The position numbers were made by a program, and so were the translations under genes. DNA of 64,000 bases from Gemmobacter nectariphilus (GTDB lineage Bacteria > Pseudomonadota > Alphaproteobacteria > Rhodobacterales > Rhodobacteraceae): assembly GCA_020721445.1 (NCBI GenBank), contig DYMU01000012.1, forward strand, positions 1-64,000, read 5' to 3'. Below, piece by piece: positions 43,297 through 52,679 of this stretch. Every line of letters begins with the position of its first letter. Position 1 is the stretch's first letter. Under the pieces are notes generated by a model. The model saw only the letters and a list, made by a program, of their open reading frames with translations. It ran no database searches and was not told the origin of the DNA.

Positions 43297-43734
43297 ATGC
43301 AAGACATGACGCCGCCGAAGGAACCGGATCAAGGCATCGCTGCCGAAGACTCCGTGTCGCCTTCGACGGTTTTGTCTTGCCTTGGCACCTTGCGCACAAG
43401 ACCCGAGTTTCTGCGCGCGGCTTCCGCCCGCCGGCAGGGGGCGGGCAGCTTTCTGGTGCAGGCGCGCTTTCGCAATGATGGCACGCCGGGCGTTCAGGTC
43501 GGCTTTACGGCCTCAAAGAAAATCGGCAATGCCGTTGCCCGCAACCGCGCCAAGCGGCGGCTGCGTGAGGTGGCGCGTGCGGTGCTGCCGGCCTTCGGCC
43601 AACCCGGTTGGGATTATGTTCTGGTCGCCCGCCCCGGCGTCACCATCGAACGTCCCTTTGCCGACCTGCTGACCGATCTGCAAACCGCGCTGCGCCAGAT
43701 CCATCGGGGCCAGACTCCCGCAGGCCAGCCATGA
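43297..43734 (+). CDS. rnpA: Ribonuclease P protein component
   Basis: This protein of about 145 residues binds RNase P RNA for tRNA 5' maturation. The RNR signature is FTASKKIGNAVARNRAKRRLREV (residues about 70-92). The N-terminal 35 residues are longer than in E. coli. ATG 43297 or 43306 could be the start. Its end overlaps yidD by 4 bp (ATGA). Position after rpmH is the standard arrangement. Confidence 0.95.
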   Translation: MQDMTPPKEPDQGIAAEDSVSPSTVLSCLGTLRTRPEFLRAASARRQGAGSFLVQARFRNDGTPGVQVGFTASKKIGNAVARNRAKRRLREVARAVLPAFGQPGWDYVLVARPGVTIERPFADLLTDLQTALRQIHRGQTPAGQP

Positions 43735-44000
43735 CGCCGCTGGCCCATGTCCTTGCATTGCCGGTGCGCGCCTACCGACTGCTGCTCAGCCCCTGGGTCG
43801 GCCATGGCTGCCGCTATCAACCCACCTGTTCGGTCTATGCGCTTGAGGCGTTGGAACGGCACGGCGCGGTCAAAGGCGGCTATCTGGCGGCACACCGGAT
43901 TTGCCGCTGTCACCCCTGGGGTGGGCATGGCTATGATCCGGTGCCGGGGGCCGACCCCGCGCATGATGCCTCACTCCAGCGTGGCGATGATCGCGCGTAG
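43731..44000 (+). CDS. yidD: Membrane protein insertion efficiency factor YidD
   Basis: This 89-residue protein carries the YidD core YRLLLSPWVGHGCRYQPTCSVYALEAL and RICRCHPWGGHGYDPVP, with its conserved Cys residues. It assists YidC-dependent insertion. ATG 43731 overlaps the rnpA stop. The usual next gene, yidC, is here about 1.4 kb away on the opposite strand, and the yidD 3' end overlaps engB by 30 bp in a convergent arrangement. Confidence 0.94.
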   Translation: MTPLAHVLALPVRAYRLLLSPWVGHGCRYQPTCSVYALEALERHGAVKGGYLAAHRICRCHPWGGHGYDPVPGADPAHDASLQRGDDRA

Positions 44001-44624
44001 GGTTTCAATCCCGTCGCCCTTTTCCGAACTGGTCACCACGATTTCGGGGTAAGCCGCCGAATGTTTGGTCAGCGCGGCCTGCACCTGTGCGATGCTGTCT
44101 TCGCGCGTGACCTGGTTCACCTTGTCGGCCTTGGTCAGCACTACCTGAAACGTCACGGCTGATCGGTCCAGCAGGGTTAGAATCTCTTGATCGACTGCCT
44201 TCACGCCATGACGGGTGTCGATCAGCACGAAGGCCCGGCGCAGCGTCTGCCGCCCGGCCAGATAGGCCCGCAGCAGCGCCTGCCATTTTTCGACAATCGC
44301 AACCGGCGCCTCGGCATAGCCATAGCCGGGCAAGTCCACCATGTAGCGGTCGGCGCCAAGCGCGAAATAGTTGATCTCTTGTGTCCGCCCCGGCGTGTTT
44401 GACGCCCGCGCCAGCGTCTTACGCCCGGTCAGCGCGTTGATCAGGCTGGACTTTCCCACGTTCGAGCGCCCGGCAAAACACACCTCGACCCGGTCTGCCG
44501 GTGGCAAGCCGGACATTGCGACCACGCCTTTGACAAAATCGACCGGCCCGGCGAACAGCAACCGACCCCGTTCACGCGTCATGTCATCGGGTTCGGGGGC
44601 AAGGGGAAAACGCAGTTGGCTCAT
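43971..44624 (-). CDS. engB: Ribosome biogenesis GTPase EngB/YsxC
   Basis: This 217-residue GTPase acts in 50S assembly. G1 is AGRSNVGKSSL, the G2 Thr lies in NTPGRTQEINYF, G3 is DLPGYG and G4 is TKAD, followed by SSEKGDG (G5-like). It starts at ATG 44624, overlapping the MOSC gene end (44621), so it belongs to a yidC-MOSC-engB operon. Length is normal. Confidence 0.95.
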   Translation of the reverse strand: MSQLRFPLAPEPDDMTRERGRLLFAGPVDFVKGVVAMSGLPPADRVEVCFAGRSNVGKSSLINALTGRKTLARASNTPGRTQEINYFALGADRYMVDLPGYGYAEAPVAIVEKWQALLRAYLAGRQTLRRAFVLIDTRHGVKAVDQEILTLLDRSAVTFQVVLTKADKVNQVTREDSIAQVQAALTKHSAAYPEIVVTSSEKGDGIETLRAIIATLE

Positions 44625-45367
44625 ATCACCTCTATCTGATCGCCAATCGCGACCGGCCCCGACCGCGTGACCACGCCGTAGGTGCCAAAATCTTCATGCC
44701 CACAGGCGGCAGACAGGGCGCCCAGCGTATCGGCATCAGGCGCGCCGGTGTCGGGGTTTACCGTGGTTGCCTTGCAGCGGGTGATGCGGTCTTGCACCAA
44801 AAGCTCGGCCTCGCCAATGCGCAACCGCTTGCCCACCAGATCCCATTCGGCCCAAGCGGCCAGCCCATCCAGCCACAGATTGCCGCGCCAGCGGTGGATC
44901 GACAGGTTCTTGCCCATGCGGCGGCCCAGATCAGCGTTTGACGCCAGATTCAGAATGGCAATATGGCCATCGGGCACATCGGTCATTGCCTGACCCGGCA
45001 CATGGCCGACAGTGGCCGGCGCGGGGCGGTCTTGCGGCCACAGCGGGCGCAACCAAGCCAGCAGCTCCTCGCCATCGCTGTCAGGGGCGACCGTGATCTG
45101 CCCGGCGGTGGGATGCGTCAGTGTCACCCGACGCGCGGCCTCATCCATCTGCGCCCGGATTGCCATCAATTCCGGCCCGGCGACGCCGCGCAGAAAGTTC
45201 ATCTTGGGCGCCCATGCGACCAGCGCGTCGAACTTCGCCGCGTCATGCACCACGGCCCATTCCCGGTCGAACGGCAAAGCGCGCGCCGTGGTCAGGGACG
45301 CGCTTGCCAGTTCCTCAAAGCCGATGGACTTGATCGGATGGCGGCAAATATGGGCCAGCCGCATCAT
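44621..45367 (-). CDS. MOSC domain-containing protein
   Basis: This protein of about 248 residues has an N-terminal MOSC beta-barrel domain (RLAHICRHPIKSIGFEEL, FDREWAVVH) and a MOSC domain with DRITRCKATTVNPDTG, whose Cys could carry a sulfur. MOSC proteins act on molybdenum-cofactor-linked sulfur chemistry or as YcbX/mARC-like reductases. Two ATGs (45367, 45364) overlap the yidC stop (ATGA). The operon position between yidC and engB is common in this family of bacteria. Confidence 0.9.
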   Translation of the reverse strand: MMRLAHICRHPIKSIGFEELASASLTTARALPFDREWAVVHDAAKFDALVAWAPKMNFLRGVAGPELMAIRAQMDEAARRVTLTHPTAGQITVAPDSDGEELLAWLRPLWPQDRPAPATVGHVPGQAMTDVPDGHIAILNLASNADLGRRMGKNLSIHRWRGNLWLDGLAAWAEWDLVGKRLRIGEAELLVQDRITRCKATTVNPDTGAPDADTLGALSAACGHEDFGTYGVVTRSGPVAIGDQIEVI

Positions 45368-47220
45368 TTCTTCTTCGGCTTCACGCTTTTGTCTGCCACC
45401 GCGACGGCAGGTTTTTTCTTGAAACCCGACTTGATGTTGCCAAACAGATCGGGCTTGTGCCCGTGGCTTAGCATGATGGTATATTGCTGGGTGAAGGTGA
45501 TGATGTTGTTGGTGATCCAGTACACCACCAGACCGCTGGCAAACCCACCCAACATGAACATGAATATCCACGGCATGAAGGCAAAGATCTGCTGCTGCAC
45601 CGGGTCGGTGGGGGCGGGGTTCAGCTTTTGCTGCAACCACATGGTGATCCCCAGAATGATCGGCAGCACGCCGATGAACACCAGCGCCAGGATGCTTCCC
45701 GGAACCGGCGCCGCCCAAGGGGCCAGACCAAAGAAGTTGAAGATCGAAGAGGTGTCGGGCGCCGACAGATCGTTCAGCCAGCCAAAGAACGGCGCGTGGC
45801 GCAGTTCGATGGTGACGAAGATCACCTTGTAAAGCGCAAAGAAGATCGGGATCTGGATCAGAACCGGAAGGCAGCCCGCGGCGGGGTTCACCTTCTTGTC
45901 CTTGTACAGCTTCATCATCTCGCGCTGCATCATCTGCTTGTCTTCGCCCGCGCGCTCTTTCAGCGCCTCCATCTCGGGCTGAAGTTCCTTCATCCGCGCC
46001 ATGCTGACATAGGATTTATAGGCCAGCGGCAGCACCAGCAGTTTCAGCACGAAGGTCAGCGCGATAATGGCCAGACCCATGTTGCCGATGGTGGCGTTCA
46101 GCCAGTGCAGCACGGCAAAGATCGGCTTGGTCAGGAAGAAGAACCAGCCCCAGTCGATGGCGTCAATGAAACCGGGGATCGGCGCCCCCGTGCCATCCAG
46201 CGCCCCAGCGTTCTGATAGGTGCGGATGGTTTCCCATTCCTTTGCCCCGGCGAAAATCCGCGAGGCGCTGGTGATCGTGGCCCCCGGCGCCACCGACATT
46301 GTCGGCTGGCGGGTCTCGGTCTGGTAGATGTCAGCACCGGGCACATATTTCGTGACCGAGGTGAACGGCTTGCCCTGTTCGGGCACCAGAACCGTCATCC
46401 AGTACTTGTCGGTAAAGCCGATCCAGCCATCTGTCGTCGCCTCGACCACGGCGGCTTGGGCGCCCTCACGCGCGACCACCGGCAGATCGGCCACGTCGTC
46501 ATAGTCGGTTTCCAGCAGCTTGCCGTCAGCGCGCGATACAACACCTTCGTGGCTGACAAAGAAGTTCTCAAGATTGGTGGGTTTGCCATGGCGAGCCACG
46601 ATGCCATAGGGGTAAAGCCGCGCCTCGGCGGTGCCCGCGTTCTTCACACTGTCGGTGATGGTGAACATGAACTCGGAATCGACGGCGATCTGGCGGACGA
46701 AATCCAGCCCTTTACCATTCGACCAGGTCAGCGTGACCGGCTGACCGGGGGCCAGTGTGCCACCACCGGCGGGCAGCCATTCGGTGTTGGCCCCTGGCAC
46801 ATCTTCAAAGTTCAGCGCCCCTGCGGGGCCCCAGCCGAACAGCGCGTAATAGGCGTTCTCTTGCCCAACCGGCGACAAAAGCCGCACGATACCCGAGTCG
46901 TCAGCCAGCGTTTGCTTGTAGGCCTTCAGTTCCAGATCGTCGATGCGGCCGCCAAGCAGCGAAATCGAGCCCTTCAGTTGCGGCGTGTCGATTGTCAGGC
47001 GCGGGGCCTCGGCGGTGGGGGCGGCCTGCCCGGCAGGTGCCGCCGCGGCCACATCGGGCGTGACAGTCGCCGGGGGCGTGGTGCCTTCGGTCTGCGCCGT
47101 CACGGCTGGCGCGTTAGGGTCCACCACGGGCTCGGCCGGTGGAAACAGCACGAACCAGACCATGATGACCAGAAAGGACAGCACGGTTGCGAGGATGAGG
47201 TTCTTGTTCTGATCGTCCAT
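45364..47220 (-). CDS. yidC: Membrane protein insertase YidC
   Basis: This 618-residue inner-membrane insertase (Oxa1 family) starts MDDQNKNLILATVLSFLVIMVWFVLFPP (N-terminal anchor). It has a large periplasmic beta-domain (about 60-340) and then the five-helix insertase core with KSYVSMARMKELQPEMEALKERAGEDKQ and GCLPVLIQIPIFFALYKV. The tail is Lys-rich (KPKKK). ATG 47220 is the family start. Its 3' end overlaps the MOSC gene. Confidence 0.96.
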   Translation of the reverse strand: MDDQNKNLILATVLSFLVIMVWFVLFPPAEPVVDPNAPAVTAQTEGTTPPATVTPDVAAAAPAGQAAPTAEAPRLTIDTPQLKGSISLLGGRIDDLELKAYKQTLADDSGIVRLLSPVGQENAYYALFGWGPAGALNFEDVPGANTEWLPAGGGTLAPGQPVTLTWSNGKGLDFVRQIAVDSEFMFTITDSVKNAGTAEARLYPYGIVARHGKPTNLENFFVSHEGVVSRADGKLLETDYDDVADLPVVAREGAQAAVVEATTDGWIGFTDKYWMTVLVPEQGKPFTSVTKYVPGADIYQTETRQPTMSVAPGATITSASRIFAGAKEWETIRTYQNAGALDGTGAPIPGFIDAIDWGWFFFLTKPIFAVLHWLNATIGNMGLAIIALTFVLKLLVLPLAYKSYVSMARMKELQPEMEALKERAGEDKQMMQREMMKLYKDKKVNPAAGCLPVLIQIPIFFALYKVIFVTIELRHAPFFGWLNDLSAPDTSSIFNFFGLAPWAAPVPGSILALVFIGVLPIILGITMWLQQKLNPAPTDPVQQQIFAFMPWIFMFMLGGFASGLVVYWITNNIITFTQQYTIMLSHGHKPDLFGNIKSGFKKKPAVAVADKSVKPKKK

Positions 47221-47381
47221 CGGGACAGCCACCACCGTTGTTCAGTTCAGCGGTGGTTCAACAGAAGGGGGCGGCAAAGGTCAAGCGGTTTTCCCGGAAT
47301 GCACGATGCGAATGGCCGCAGGATTGGTGGATCAGGCGGTATTTGAAAAGCGCCGGGGCGTCGGCTGGTGACGCGGCGCGA

Positions 47382-48923
47382 TCAGGGGGCATTGCGCCCG
47401 ATCCGCAGCGCGCGTGCAATGCCCTGATCATGGCGACTAATCCAGCCAAAGGTCTCTTCCACCGCCATCGGGCGGGCGATGCCAAAGCCCTGCACATGGC
47501 CGCACCCCAATTGTGCCAGCGTGGCATGCTCGCCCGGGGTTTCCACGCCCTCGGCCACGGTGTCCAGGCCCAGCTGTTCACACAGGGACAGAATCGCTGC
47601 CACCATCTTCTTTTGTTCGGGGTCGGTATCGGCATGCGTCACGAAACAGCGGTCGATCTTGATCCGCTTCACGGCAAAGCGGCGGATATTGGCAATCGAC
47701 GCCTGCCCGGTGCCGAAATCGTCCAGATCAATGCCGCAGCCAAGACCGGCGATCCGGGCAAGGTTGGTCACGATCACATCGTCGTCGGACCGGGCCGCCA
47801 CGGTTTCCAGCACTTCGATGGTCAGGCGGTCCGGGGTCAGGTTAAAGCGGTCCAACTCCCATTTCAGCTTGTCCGCAAGCTTGGGGTTGCGCAGTTCGGG
47901 GGCAGAGAAGTTGACCGCCACCCGCGGGATCTTGTGGCCTGCCTTGTCCCAGCGGGTCAGCGCCGACAGCGCGCCATACAAGATCACCTCGCCCATCCGT
48001 TCCGACAGGCCCGCGTCTTCGACCAGCGGCAAAAACTCCAGCGGTGGGATGATGCCCCGCTCGGGGTGGTGCCAGCGGGCCAGCGCCTCAAACCCGCTGA
48101 TCTTGCCGGTGTCGGTGCTGATCTGGGGCTGAAACCATGGGCGGACCTGGCCTTCGTCCAGGGCCTGCTCCAACCCTGCCCGCAGTTCGGCACGGTCGGC
48201 GCGGCGGCGTGTCATGTCTGGCTGAAACGCCCTTATCGCACCCGGGCCGTTGCGCAACGCCTCATCCGCCGCGATGCGGGCCGCGTCCAGCAGGGATGCG
48301 CCGCGTGGCACGGGTGCGCGGTCGGCCAGACAGAACCCGACCGACACCGAAGGATGCAGCGTCACCTCATCCACCGCCAGCGGCGCCGTCGCGGCCGCCT
48401 GCAACCGTGCCGCCATCTGCACCGCATTTTCCAGATCAAACCGCCGCACCGGCGCAAGGCTGACGGCAAAGCCATCGCCCGGCAGCAACGCCACGACATC
48501 GCCTTCGCGCACCGCAAGACCCAGCCGTTCGCCGGTGCGCGCCACCACCCGGGTCCGGGCCAGGCGGCCATCCCGGTGCAAGACCACGTCCAGATCATCA
48601 AACATCACCACGAAACAGCCCGTGGTGCGCCCGTTCACCGGCAGGTCGGCCACAACCCGGTCCAACGCCTGCACAAAGGCCGCTTCGGTCGCAAAGCCGC
48701 CAATCCCCGCGTCAGCCACCACTGCGGGCCGTGCCCGCCGCGCCAGCCCGACCAGCCCAAACAGCACCGGGGCCGCGATGGCGACCGAAAGCATCAGACC
48801 CTCCCCCCCCAGCCAGTAGGCCGACAGGCTGAGCGCCGGCAACAGGACAATGCCCAAGGCCCCGCCGGCACGCCACGCCCGGGCCGCCAGATCTGCAGTC
48901 TTGCCCGAAATCCCGTCCTGCAT
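47382..48923 (-). CDS. EAL-domain cyclic di-GMP phosphodiesterase with degenerate GGDEF domain
   Basis: This 513-residue protein has two hydrophobic helices at the N-terminus (about 20-62). A GGDEF-like domain (about 80-235) has the signature reduced to PGDGF, hence probably not a cyclase. The EAL domain (about 245-500) has E279 in GFEALARW, VAVNFSAPEL, TIEVLETVA, DDFGTG, IKIDR and AEGVE. The EAL metal- and substrate-binding residues are all present, so it should hydrolyse c-di-GMP. The ATG at 48923 is chosen; a TTG 12 bases upstream is possible. Confidence 0.92.
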   Translation of the reverse strand: MQDGISGKTADLAARAWRAGGALGIVLLPALSLSAYWLGGEGLMLSVAIAAPVLFGLVGLARRARPAVVADAGIGGFATEAAFVQALDRVVADLPVNGRTTGCFVVMFDDLDVVLHRDGRLARTRVVARTGERLGLAVREGDVVALLPGDGFAVSLAPVRRFDLENAVQMAARLQAAATAPLAVDEVTLHPSVSVGFCLADRAPVPRGASLLDAARIAADEALRNGPGAIRAFQPDMTRRRADRAELRAGLEQALDEGQVRPWFQPQISTDTGKISGFEALARWHHPERGIIPPLEFLPLVEDAGLSERMGEVILYGALSALTRWDKAGHKIPRVAVNFSAPELRNPKLADKLKWELDRFNLTPDRLTIEVLETVAARSDDDVIVTNLARIAGLGCGIDLDDFGTGQASIANIRRFAVKRIKIDRCFVTHADTDPEQKKMVAAILSLCEQLGLDTVAEGVETPGEHATLAQLGCGHVQGFGIARPMAVEETFGWISRHDQGIARALRIGRNAP

Positions 48924-48994
48924 CGCCGCCCCCAACTGCCGCCAAGGGCCGTGCCCCCTGCGTCAGTTTCTAGGCCGCGCTTGTAAGCGAAGGC

Positions 48995-49864
48995 TTAATC
49001 CTCGCCCATAAGGTGTGAAGGATTTTCATGAAATGTTCCTGCGGCCTGCATCAGCCCGGCAAAGTCGAAAATCGACGGATCGGCCAGATGCGAGGGGCGC
49101 ACGTTCATCAGCGCACGGAACATCACCTGACGCCGTCCCGGCACCCGCGCCTCCCAGTCATCCAGCAGGCGCTTGACCTGCACCCGCTGCAAACCGTCCT
49201 GACTGCCGCACAGATCGCAAGGAATAATCGGGTAATTCATCGCGCGGGCAAAGCGGTCACAATCTGCCTCGGCCACAAAGGCCAAGGGGCGGGCGACGAA
49301 CAGATCGCCGTCTTCGTTCAACAGGCGCGGCGGCATGCTGGCCAAACGCCCGCCGTGGAACAGGTTCATGAAGAAGGTTTCCAGAATGTCATCGCGATGA
49401 TGGCCCAGAACCACGGTCGAGCAGCCTTCTTCGCGCGCAACGCGGTAAAGGTTGCCGCGTCGCAACCGCGAACACAGCGAGCACATCGTGCCGCCCGGCG
49501 CGATCTTGTCGACCACCACCGAATAGGTATCCTGATACTCGATCCGGTGCTGCACCCCCATCCGGCTCAGAAACTCGGGCAGGATCGTGGCGGGAAAGCC
49601 GGGCTGGCCCTGATCAAGGTTGCAGGCAAGCAGGTCCACCGGCAACAACCCGCGCCATTTCAATTCGTGCAAAATTGCCAGCAGTGTATAGCTGTCCTTT
49701 CCTCCCGAAAGGCAGATCAGCCAGCGCTCACCGGGTTTGGCCATGCCATAGGTGTCAATCGCCTCGCGCACCTGTTGCACCAGACGCTTGCGCAGCTTGC
49801 GAAACTCCAGCCCTTTGGGCGCGCCGTGGATCAGCGGGTGGATATCGTCGGCGTCATCAAGCAT
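48995..49864 (-). CDS. ttcA: tRNA 2-thiocytidine(32) synthetase TtcA
   Basis: This 289-residue PP-loop ATPase makes 2-thiocytidine at tRNA position 32. The PP-loop is SGGKDS (53-58), and the 4Fe-4S ligands lie in [11 protein letters not shown] (C-x2-C) and CDLCGSQ. The motif [19 protein letters not shown] is typical of TtcA. It starts at ATG 49864. The gene is about 70 bp upstream of the EAL gene on the same strand. Confidence 0.95.
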   Translation of the reverse strand: MLDDADDIHPLIHGAPKGLEFRKLRKRLVQQVREAIDTYGMAKPGERWLICLSGGKDSYTLLAILHELKWRGLLPVDLLACNLDQGQPGFPATILPEFLSRMGVQHRIEYQDTYSVVVDKIAPGGTMCSLCSRLRRGNLYRVAREEGCSTVVLGHHRDDILETFFMNLFHGGRLASMPPRLLNEDGDLFVARPLAFVAEADCDRFARAMNYPIIPCDLCGSQDGLQRVQVKRLLDDWEARVPGRRQVMFRALMNVRPSHLADPSIFDFAGLMQAAGTFHENPSHLMGED

Positions 49865-49950
49865 AGGGGCCTCCGCTGTTTGCACCGATATGCGGGCGAT
49901 GGTCACGCCGGTCAAGCTGCTTTGGCCAACCTCCTTTGCCAGACCGGGGC

Positions 49951-50056
49951 CTCCGGCGGGGGTATTTCAGCCAAGAGGAAACACGGCCCATTTCCTCTTG
50001 GCGACAAATACCCCGGGGGTGAGCCCCGCAGGGGCGAGGGGGCAGCGCCCCCTGCC
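49951..50056. repeat. Intergenic palindromic repeat, copy D
   Basis: This is the best hairpin of the family. The left arm 49959-49981 (GGGGTATTT then GCCAAGAGGAAA) and the right arm 49991-50014 (reverse) differ only in the 2-3 bases between the two blocks, with a 9-nt loop. It is followed by GCCCC/GGGGC and GGGGGCAGCGCCCCC hairpins to 50056. It lies between ttcA and an SDR gene, both on the minus strand. Confidence 0.8.
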
Positions 50057-50060
50057 CGGC

Positions 50061-50792
50061 CTAGACATGCTGCGCACCGTTCACCTCGATTTCAGCCCCC
50101 GAGATATAGCTGGATTGGTCCGAACACAGGAACCAGATCACATCCGCCACCTCGTTGGGCTGACCCAGCCGCTGCAACGGCAGTTTCTCCACGATCTTGT
50201 CGGTGCCGGGCGACAGGATCGCGGTCTCCACCTCGCCGGGCGCAATCGCATTGACCCGCACCCCAAGGGGGCCGAAATCATGCGCCATTTCCCGCGTCAG
50301 CGCCGCCAGTGCGGCCTTGGACGTGGCATAGGCCGCCCCGGCAAACGGGTGCACCCGGACGCCTGCGATAGAGGTGACGTTGACGATCGACCCCTTGGCC
50401 GCCGCCAATTCTTCCTTCAGCCCGCGCGCCATGATCACCGACGAGAAGAAATTGACGTGAAACACCTGACCCCAGGTCCGCAGGTCGGTGTCGAGTGTGC
50501 TCAGCCGTTTGCCGCCGTCGCCCTTCGGGCTGATCCCGGCGTTGTTGACCAGCGCATGCAGGCGGCCATTGATCTTGGCCTTGATCGTCTCGATCGCCGC
50601 GATGGTCTTGTTCGGGTCGGCAAGGTCAAGCTGGATGTGGTTCTCTTCGCCGCCCGGCCAGGGGCAGCGCGCATCGAACGGCTGGCGCGAGCAACTCAAC
50701 ACCCGCCAGCCTTCGGACGAGAACCGCTTGACGGTGGCATGCCCGATGCCGCGCGATGCCCCGGTCAGCACGATGGTTTTCTGCTCTGACAT
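50061..50792 (-). CDS. Short-chain dehydrogenase/reductase (SDR)
   Basis: This 243-residue SDR has the cofactor loop [13 protein letters not shown], the [12 protein letters not shown] segment, catalytic Ser ([15 protein letters not shown]), Tyr-x3-Lys ([10 protein letters not shown]) and the end pattern [12 protein letters not shown]. Substrate is unknown. ATG 50792 is the family-like start. The gene is divergent from argB with a spacer of about 117 bp. The resemblance to FabG-like reductases is general only. Confidence 0.88.
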   Translation of the reverse strand: MSEQKTIVLTGASRGIGHATVKRFSSEGWRVLSCSRQPFDARCPWPGGEENHIQLDLADPNKTIAAIETIKAKINGRLHALVNNAGISPKGDGGKRLSTLDTDLRTWGQVFHVNFFSSVIMARGLKEELAAAKGSIVNVTSIAGVRVHPFAGAAYATSKAALAALTREMAHDFGPLGVRVNAIAPGEVETAILSPGTDKIVEKLPLQRLGQPNEVADVIWFLCSDQSSYISGAEIEVNGAQHV

Positions 50793-50909
50793 CGGTGCCC
50801 CCTGCATTCGACACAAACCCTACTCTTATTGTCAAGAAAGACAAGCCAGCAACCTGACTTGGCACACCGCGGCAAAGGCGTTACCACCCTTGCAACCCCG
50901 GAGGTCCAG

Positions 50910-51809
50910 ATGAAGAAGCAGACCCTGACCATGCAAGATGCCCTGAACACCGCCAAGATGCTGTCCGAAGCCCTGCCCTATCTGCAACGCTATGCCGATG
51001 CGGTCGTGGTGGTAAAGTTCGGCGGCAATGCCATGGGCGACGATGCCGCGATGGCCGAGTTTGCGCGCGACATCGTGCTGATGCGTCAGGTCGGGGTGAA
51101 CCCGGTGGTGGTGCATGGCGGCGGGCCGATGATCAACGACATGCTGGCCAAGCTGGGCATCCAGTCCGAATGGGTGCGCGGCAAGCGGGTCACCGACAAG
51201 GCCACGGTGCAGGTGGTGGAAATGATCCTGTCGGGCCTTGTGAACAAGCGCATCGTGCAGGCGATCATGGATGCCGGGGGCCGCGCGGTCGGGATTTCCG
51301 GCAAGGACGACGACCTGATGGTCTGCGAAGCCGATGACCCGGAACTGGGCTTCGTCGGTCGCCCGGTGGAAATGAACGTGCAGGTGCTGCGCGACCTGTA
51401 CCGCGCCGGGATCATTCCGGTGATCGCGCCCGTCGGCACCGGCATGGCAGACAACGAGACGTTTAACGTCAACGGTGACACCGCCGCCGGCGCCATTGCG
51501 GGGGCCTTGCAGGCCGACCGTCTGCTGCTGTTGACCGATGTCGCAGGGGTGAAGAACGCTGCCGGAGAGGTGATGACCCAGATCACGCCCGACGAAATCC
51601 GGCAGATGACCGCCGAGGGCGTGATCTCGGGCGGCATGATCCCCAAGACCGAAACCGCGCTGCTGGCGATCGAACAGGGCACCCGCGCCGTGACCATTCT
51701 GGATGGCCGCATCCCCAACGCCTGCCTGCTGGAACTGTTCACCGACCACGGCGCAGGCTCGCAAATCCGCGCGACGGAACCACGGGTGAAACCGCGCGTG
51801 CGGCGATGA
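50910..51809 (+). CDS. argB: N-acetylglutamate kinase
   Basis: This 299-residue kinase catalyses the second step of arginine biosynthesis. It has [44 protein letters not shown] and [20 protein letters not shown], all ArgB signatures. ATG 50910 follows GGAGG with good spacing; an upstream extension into the spacer has no ribosome binding site support. In related genomes argB lies near engB/yidC; here it is in the same neighbourhood. Confidence 0.95.
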   Translation: MKKQTLTMQDALNTAKMLSEALPYLQRYADAVVVVKFGGNAMGDDAAMAEFARDIVLMRQVGVNPVVVHGGGPMINDMLAKLGIQSEWVRGKRVTDKATVQVVEMILSGLVNKRIVQAIMDAGGRAVGISGKDDDLMVCEADDPELGFVGRPVEMNVQVLRDLYRAGIIPVIAPVGTGMADNETFNVNGDTAAGAIAGALQADRLLLLTDVAGVKNAAGEVMTQITPDEIRQMTAEGVISGGMIPKTETALLAIEQGTRAVTILDGRIPNACLLELFTDHGAGSQIRATEPRVKPRVRR

Positions 51810-51862
51810 CCTCGGCGGTCACAACTGCCGTGACATCGTAGACAAGCGATAAGATGCGCCTT

Positions 51863-51882
51863 ACATTCACCGTTACGAATGT
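51863..51882. promoter_or_regulatory. Inverted repeat upstream of the sterol-desaturase-family gene
   Basis: ACATTC (51863-51868) and GAATGT (51877-51882) form a perfect 6-bp inverted repeat with an 8-bp centre, 8 bp before the ATG at 51891. The outer bases TT...GA extend it weakly. It overlaps the ribosome-binding region and could be a repressor operator or an RNA hairpin. No regulator gene is adjacent. Confidence 0.4.
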
Positions 51883-51890
51883 GAGGTGCC

Positions 51891-52679
51891 ATGTCCGAAA
51901 CCGCGGTCCGACTGACCATGTTCCTTGGGCTTTTTGCCCTGTTCGCAGCGCTAGAGGCTTGGGCCCCGCGTCGGGCACGCCGCGTGCCGCGTCAGGGTCG
52001 GTGGATCACCAACCTGTCGATCACGGTGTTGAACACGCTGACCCTTCGGGCCCTCGCGATCTTTCTTCCCTTGCTGGCCGTTGGGGCCGCGGTGGATGCA
52101 TCGGCCCAAGGCTGGGGCCTGTTGAACCAGACGGCATGGCCCTTGTGGATCGAGGCCCTTCTGGCGATCCTGATCCTTGATTTCGCGATCTGGGCGCAGC
52201 ACCTGATCACCCACAAAGTGCCGCTGTTCTGGCAGTTCCACCGCATGCACCACGCCGACCGCGATTTTGACGTGACCACCGCCGTGCGGTTTCACCCGGT
52301 CGAGATTGCGGCCTCGATGCTGCTGAAAATCGGGATCATCTATCTGCTTGGCCCCTCGGCCCTTGCGGTTTTGATCTTTGAGGTCGTGCTGAACGGCACC
52401 GCCCTGTTCAACCACGCCAACCTGCGCCTGCCGCTGTGGCTGGATCGCGTCGTGCGGCTGGTTCTGGTCACGCCCGACATGCACCGCGTGCATCATTCGG
52501 TGCATCGGCATGAGCATGACAGCAATTATGGCTTTGCCTTGTCGATCTGGGACCGCATCTTTCAGACTTACCGGCCGCAACCCGAGGCCGGGCATGATGA
52601 CATGGTGATAGGTCTGCAATGGCAGGACGACAAACCGACGAAGCTGGGATGGAGCCTGCTGCTGCCGTTCCGCCGCTGA
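51891..52679 (+). CDS. Sterol desaturase / fatty acid hydroxylase superfamily protein
   Basis: This 262-residue membrane-bound di-iron oxygenase has several hydrophobic segments and the eight-His pattern of the superfamily: HLITH, HRMHH and HHSVHRHEHD. Such proteins hydroxylate or desaturate lipids or carotenoids; the substrate cannot be inferred. Start ATG 51891 is consistent with the first helix (MFLGLFALFAALEAW). It is followed with an overlap by a ferredoxin-like gene, which might supply electrons. Confidence 0.9.
   Translation: MSETAVRLTMFLGLFALFAALEAWAPRRARRVPRQGRWITNLSITVLNTLTLRALAIFLPLLAVGAAVDASAQGWGLLNQTAWPLWIEALLAILILDFAIWAQHLITHKVPLFWQFHRMHHADRDFDVTTAVRFHPVEIAASMLLKIGIIYLLGPSALAVLIFEVVLNGTALFNHANLRLPLWLDRVVRLVLVTPDMHRVHHSVHRHEHDSNYGFALSIWDRIFQTYRPQPEAGHDDMVIGLQWQDDKPTKLGWSLLLPFRR

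Noticed and set aside
51463-51480. ACGTTTAACGTCA-like LiuR site in argB
   Set aside because: It lies inside the coding sequence of argB in the conserved NVNGD region, with imperfect symmetry, so it is most likely chance.
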